Part shown: positions 5,675 to 8,195 of the stretch, piece after piece
How positions within the stretch are numbered: position 1 is the stretch's first letter
How the letters are laid out: each line of letters starts with the position of its first letter
Source of the DNA: JANOGU01 sp964602115
GTDB lineage: Bacteria; Pseudomonadota; Alphaproteobacteria; Rhodobacterales; Rhodobacteraceae
Length of the DNA stretch: 8,195 nt
NCBI GenBank assembly: GCA_964602115.1
Contig: CAZRQN010000130.1
Span: forward strand, 1-8,195
Direction of reading: 5' to 3'
Notes under the pieces: generated by a model
What the model was told of the DNA's origin: nothing
The model's database searches: none
Seen by the model: the letters and a program-made list of their open reading frames with translations, nothing else
Translations under genes and position numbers: made by a program

Positions 5675-8035
5675 ATGACCGAACACACCCTGCCTGCGGG
5701 CCTTCCCGGCCCGCTTCATGCCGCCTTGCAGGCCAAGGGCTATGCCAGCCTGACCCCGGTGCAGGAGGCGGTGCTGGCCGAGGGCCTCGCCGCGCGCGAC
5801 CTTCTCGTCTCCGCCCAGACGGGCTCGGGCAAGACCGTGGCCTTCGGGCTTGCCATCGCCCCGGACGTGATCGGCGACGGCCTGCCGGAGGCTGCCGCGC
5901 CCCTGGCCCTGGTGATCGCCCCCACCCGCGAACTGGCGCTGCAGGTGCGGCGCGAGTTCGAATGGCTCTATGCCGAGGCGGTGCTCGCCTCCTGCGTCGG
6001 CGGCATGGACTATCGCACCGAGCGCCGGGCGCTGGAGCGCGGCGCCCATATCGTCGTCGGCACCCCGGGCCGCCTGCGCGACCATGTCGAGCGCGGCTCG
6101 CTGCGGCTCGACGGGCTGAAGGCCGTGGTGCTGGACGAGGCCGACGAGATGCTCGACCTCGGTTTCCGCGAGGACCTCGAATTCCTGCTGGGCCAGGCCC
6201 CGGCCGAGCGGCGGACGCTGATGTTCTCGGCCACCGTGCCGCCGGCGATCGCCGACCTCGCCGCCACGTTCCAGCGCGACGCGGCGCGGATCGTGGCCCA
6301 GGGCGAGGCGCGCCAGCATGCCGACATCGCCTATATGGGCTTCTCGGTCCCGGTGCGCGACCGCGAGGGGGCCATCTTCAACCTCCTGCGGTTCCACGAG
6401 GCGAAGGCGGCGCTGGTGTTCTGCAAGACAAGGGCCAACGTCAACCACCTCGCGGCGCGGATGGGCAACCGCGGCTTTCAGGTGGTGGCGCTGTCCGGCG
6501 AGTTCAGCCAGGAGGCGCGGACGCTGGCCCTGCAATCCTTGCGGGACGGCCGCGCCCGGGTCTGCATCGCCACCGATGTCGCGGCGCGGGGGATCGACCT
6601 GCCGGGGCTGGAGCTGGTCATCCACGCCGATCTGCCGGCCAATGCCGAAACCCTGCTGCACCGCTCCGGCCGCACCGGCCGCGCCGGGGCCAAGGGCATC
6701 TCCGCGCTGGTGGTGACGCCGGCCGATTTCCGCAAGGCGCAGCGCCTTTTGCGCGAGGCCAAGCTGGAGGCCGTCTGGGGCAGCCCGCCCTCGGCCGACG
6801 AGGTGCAGGCGCGCGAGGACGAGCGGCTTCTGGACCACCCCTATCTCGGGGCGCCCACTGCCGATGAGGCCGCGCTGGCCGAGTCCATCGTCACCCGCTA
6901 TGGCGCCGAGGCGGCGGCGGCCGCCTTCGTGCGCCTGTGGCGCGATGGCCGGGCGGCGCCCGAGGTCCTGTCCGACATGGCCAATGCCCCGCCGCCGTCG
7001 CCGGCCAAGCCGCGCGGCGAATTCGGCCCCGCCGTCTGGTTCTCGCTGCCGGTCGGGCACGAGGGCCGGGCCGAGGCGCGCTGGCTCCTGCCCAAGCTCT
7101 GCGATGCCGGAGGGGTGGGCAAGGACGCGATCGGGGCGATCCGGGTGCAGCAGACGGAGACCTTCGTGCAGATCGCGGCCGATCGCGCCGGGGCCTTCGC
7201 GGACGGGATGGAGATCGGGCCGGGCCTGACGCTGAAGCGCCTGCCGGGCGAACCGGCGGCCTTTGTCCGCCCCGAGCGGGACGCGGAGCGCAAGCCGCGT
7301 TCGCCGCGCCCGGAGGGCGACCGGGCCGAACGCCCGCGCAAGCCCTGGGCGGCGCGCGAGGGCGAGCCGGGCGTCGAAGGCGGGTATCGCGGCCGCCGGG
7401 ACGACAGCGCACGCGAGCCCCGCGACCGGCGCGATGCGCCTGCCGCGCCTGCGGCAGCGGAAGCGGCGCCGCGCGGTGAAGCCCGCGACCGCAAGGCCTG
7501 GGCGCCAGCCGTGGCCCGGGTGGAGTCCGGCGACGCGCCGCGCAAACCCTATGTCCGGCGTGCGGACGGACCGGGCAAGCCCTGGGCCCCGCGCGACGGC
7601 GAGGCGCCGCGCAAACCCTATGGGGCGAAACCGGACGGCGGGGGCAAACCCTATGGACCGCGTGCCGCCGGTGCGGCGACCGGCGATGCCCCGCGCGAAG
7701 GCGGCGGGCCCGGCAAGTCCCGGCCGTTCAAGCCGCATCCGGTGCGAGAGGAAGGCGGCGCGCGACCCTGGGCGGGCCGTGACGGCGAGGCCAGTGCCGG
7801 CGATGCACCGCGCAAACCGCGCTGGAAGGGCGGCAAGCCCGCGCAGGACGGCGCCGGCGGCGGAAAGCCTGAGCGCATGCCCAAGGCGGCCGGATTCAAG
7901 TCGCATGGCGGTCCCGGGGGCAAGCCGGCGCGTGCTGCCGGGTTCAAGAGCCACAAGGCACCCAAGCCCGCCTCCCCCCCGGCCGACGCGCGCGACACCT
8001 CCCGCCGCTTCACGCCTCCGAAGCCCAGGACCTGA
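5675..8035 (+). CDS. DEAD-box ATP-dependent RNA helicase (DeaD/CsdA-like) with DbpA-type RNA-binding domain and long basic tail
   Basis: A cytoplasmic RNA helicase; relatives remodel structured RNA in ribosome assembly, mRNA decay and cold adaptation. The 786 residues show the Q motif (GYASLTPVQ, Q30), Walker A AQTGSGKT (47-54), PTRELALQ (83-90), TPGRL (130-134), DEAD (154-157), SAT (185-187), ATDVAARGIDLP (299-310) and HRSGRTGRAG (329-338). Residues of about 452-525 fit the DbpA RNA-binding fold (VWFSLPVGHEG, then VGKDAIGAIRVQQTETFVQI), the arrangement of DeaD/CsdA. Residues of about 532-786 are low-complexity, rich in Gly, Pro, Arg, Lys and Ala, with repeated APRKPY, GKPW/GKPY and AAGFKSH units; probably disordered and RNA-binding. 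The ATG at 5675 is preceded by AAAGG nine bases away and gives a normal N-terminus; the open frame extends far upstream but antisense to qor. It is transcribed divergently from qor and ends at a double hairpin. deaD is a likely but unproven name. Confidence 0.95.
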   Translation: MTEHTLPAGLPGPLHAALQAKGYASLTPVQEAVLAEGLAARDLLVSAQTGSGKTVAFGLAIAPDVIGDGLPEAAAPLALVIAPTRELALQVRREFEWLYAEAVLASCVGGMDYRTERRALERGAHIVVGTPGRLRDHVERGSLRLDGLKAVVLDEADEMLDLGFREDLEFLLGQAPAERRTLMFSATVPPAIADLAATFQRDAARIVAQGEARQHADIAYMGFSVPVRDREGAIFNLLRFHEAKAALVFCKTRANVNHLAARMGNRGFQVVALSGEFSQEARTLALQSLRDGRARVCIATDVAARGIDLPGLELVIHADLPANAETLLHRSGRTGRAGAKGISALVVTPADFRKAQRLLREAKLEAVWGSPPSADEVQAREDERLLDHPYLGAPTADEAALAESIVTRYGAEAAAAAFVRLWRDGRAAPEVLSDMANAPPPSPAKPRGEFGPAVWFSLPVGHEGRAEARWLLPKLCDAGGVGKDAIGAIRVQQTETFVQIAADRAGAFADGMEIGPGLTLKRLPGEPAAFVRPERDAERKPRSPRPEGDRAERPRKPWAAREGEPGVEGGYRGRRDDSAREPRDRRDAPAAPAAAEAAPRGEARDRKAWAPAVARVESGDAPRKPYVRRADGPGKPWAPRDGEAPRKPYGAKPDGGGKPYGPRAAGAATGDAPREGGGPGKSRPFKPHPVREEGGARPWAGRDGEASAGDAPRKPRWKGGKPAQDGAGGGKPERMPKAAGFKSHGGPGGKPARAAGFKSHKAPKPASPPADARDTSRRFTPPKPRT
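7535..7622 (+). repeat. Direct repeat within the helicase tail coding region
   Basis: The 19-base word GCGCCGCGCAAACCCTATG occurs at 7535-7553 and again at 7604-7622, offset by 69 bases (23 codons, in frame). Each copy encodes the APRKPY unit of the tail. A degenerate third copy (GATGCACCGCGCAAACCGCG, encoding DAPRKPR) follows near 7802. It is evidence of in-frame expansion of the tail. Confidence 0.75.
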
Positions 8036-8043
8036 GCGTCCCT

Positions 8044-8066
8044 CCCGCGCGGCTTCGCCGCGCGGG
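8044..8066 (+). terminator. First hairpin downstream of the helicase
   Basis: CCCGCGCGGC (8044-8053) and GCCGCGCGGG (8057-8066) form a perfect 10-bp stem with a TTC loop, 8 bases after the helicase stop. No T-run follows directly. It is likely part of a compound terminator or a 3'-end stabilising stem. Confidence 0.6.
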
Positions 8067-8071
8067 ACCAG

Positions 8072-8100
8072 GCAAAGGGGGGCCACCGGCCCCCCTTTGC
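8072..8100. terminator. Second hairpin, probable bidirectional rho-independent terminator
   Basis: GCAAAGGGGGGCC (8072-8084) and GGCCCCCCTTTGC (8088-8100) form a perfect 13-bp stem around ACC. AAA at the 5' foot and TTT at the 3' foot provide a short U-stretch in both directions. This suits termination of the rightward helicase transcript and of the leftward gene ending at 8115. Confidence 0.8.
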
Positions 8101-8114
8101 ATCCCCGCAGCGCT

Positions 8115-8195
8115 TCAGACGGAGAGGATGACGCCGGTGGCCGTCTTGCGCCCTGGTGGGCGCGCCTCGTGTGGCGCTCGTGTCAGTTCGGTCCG
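8115..8195 (-). CDS. C-terminal 26 codons of an unidentified protein (partial, enters from the right edge)
   Basis: The minus-strand frame reading from 8195 to a TGA at 8115-8117 encodes a short C-terminus ending RKTATGVILSV. Supporting it, the stop lies 14 bases from a symmetrical terminator hairpin, as expected for a gene converging on the helicase. The fragment is too short to identify. A competing reading is a rightward ORF from ATG 8128 that stays open to the edge, but a gene starting immediately behind a terminator with so close a GGAGAGG seems less likely. Confidence 0.45.
   Translation of the reverse strand, partial: RTELTRAPHEARPPGRKTATGVILSV

Noticed and set aside
5561..8086. 841-codon open frame antisense to the DEAD-box helicase
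   Set aside because: Same codon-bias artefact; no recognisable domain, and it runs through the terminator hairpin at its start.
8128..8195. Rightward ORF from ATG 8128 open to the edge
   Set aside because: It is only 22 codons with a purine stretch almost touching the ATG. The leftward reading that ends beside a bidirectional terminator is better supported.
1..8195. CRISPR array, tRNA/rRNA gene, insertion sequence or integrase
   Set aside because: No regularly spaced repeats, cloverleaf-like segments, transposase motifs or terminal inverted repeats were seen on either strand.

Overview
This is a very GC-rich chromosomal segment. Its reading frames, codon use, weak TTGACG-type promoters and product sequences all look like a Rhodobacterales (Rhodobacteraceae) alphaproteobacterium. 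The assignment rests on family resemblance recalled from knowledge; no search was run. Nothing in the window looks like a mobile element, prophage, CRISPR array or RNA gene. Genes are densely packed and coding content is continuous, as in a core-genome region.

Layout from left to right. (1) The 5' part of amn (AMP nucleosidase) runs leftwards and is cut by the window edge. Upstream of it, on the same strand, is a small hotdog-fold thioesterase. (2) A 121-bp divergent promoter region follows. (3) A rightward pair, yggT and recQ, is joined by a GTGA start/stop overlap. RecQ carries the full helicase, zinc-binding and HRDC architecture plus a second, degenerate HRDC-like C-terminal unit. (4) recQ ends convergently with tspO, the two overlapping by 17 bp. 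tspO and the upstream qor (NADPH:quinone reductase) run leftwards as a likely two-gene unit. (5) A 201-bp divergent intergenic region carries a good qor promoter candidate, a perfect CCTGTACAGG palindrome, and a perfect GC hairpin immediately before the next gene's ribosome binding site. (6) A large DEAD-box RNA helicase of the DeaD/CsdA type follows. It has a DbpA-type RNA-binding domain and a basic, repetitive, disordered tail of about 250 residues. (7) Two tandem perfect hairpins form a probable bidirectional terminator, beyond which the last codons of an unassigned leftward gene enter from the right edge.

Functionally the window groups nucleic-acid housekeeping (RecQ for DNA repair and recombination, the DEAD-box protein for RNA remodelling), purine nucleotide salvage (Amn), and small redox or membrane functions (Qor, TspO, YggT). 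The genes do not form one obvious pathway. I found no convincing new multi-gene system. The most useful leads are the RecQ C-terminal duplication, the yggT-recQ translational coupling, the helicase leader and tail, and the palindromes in the two divergent promoter regions.
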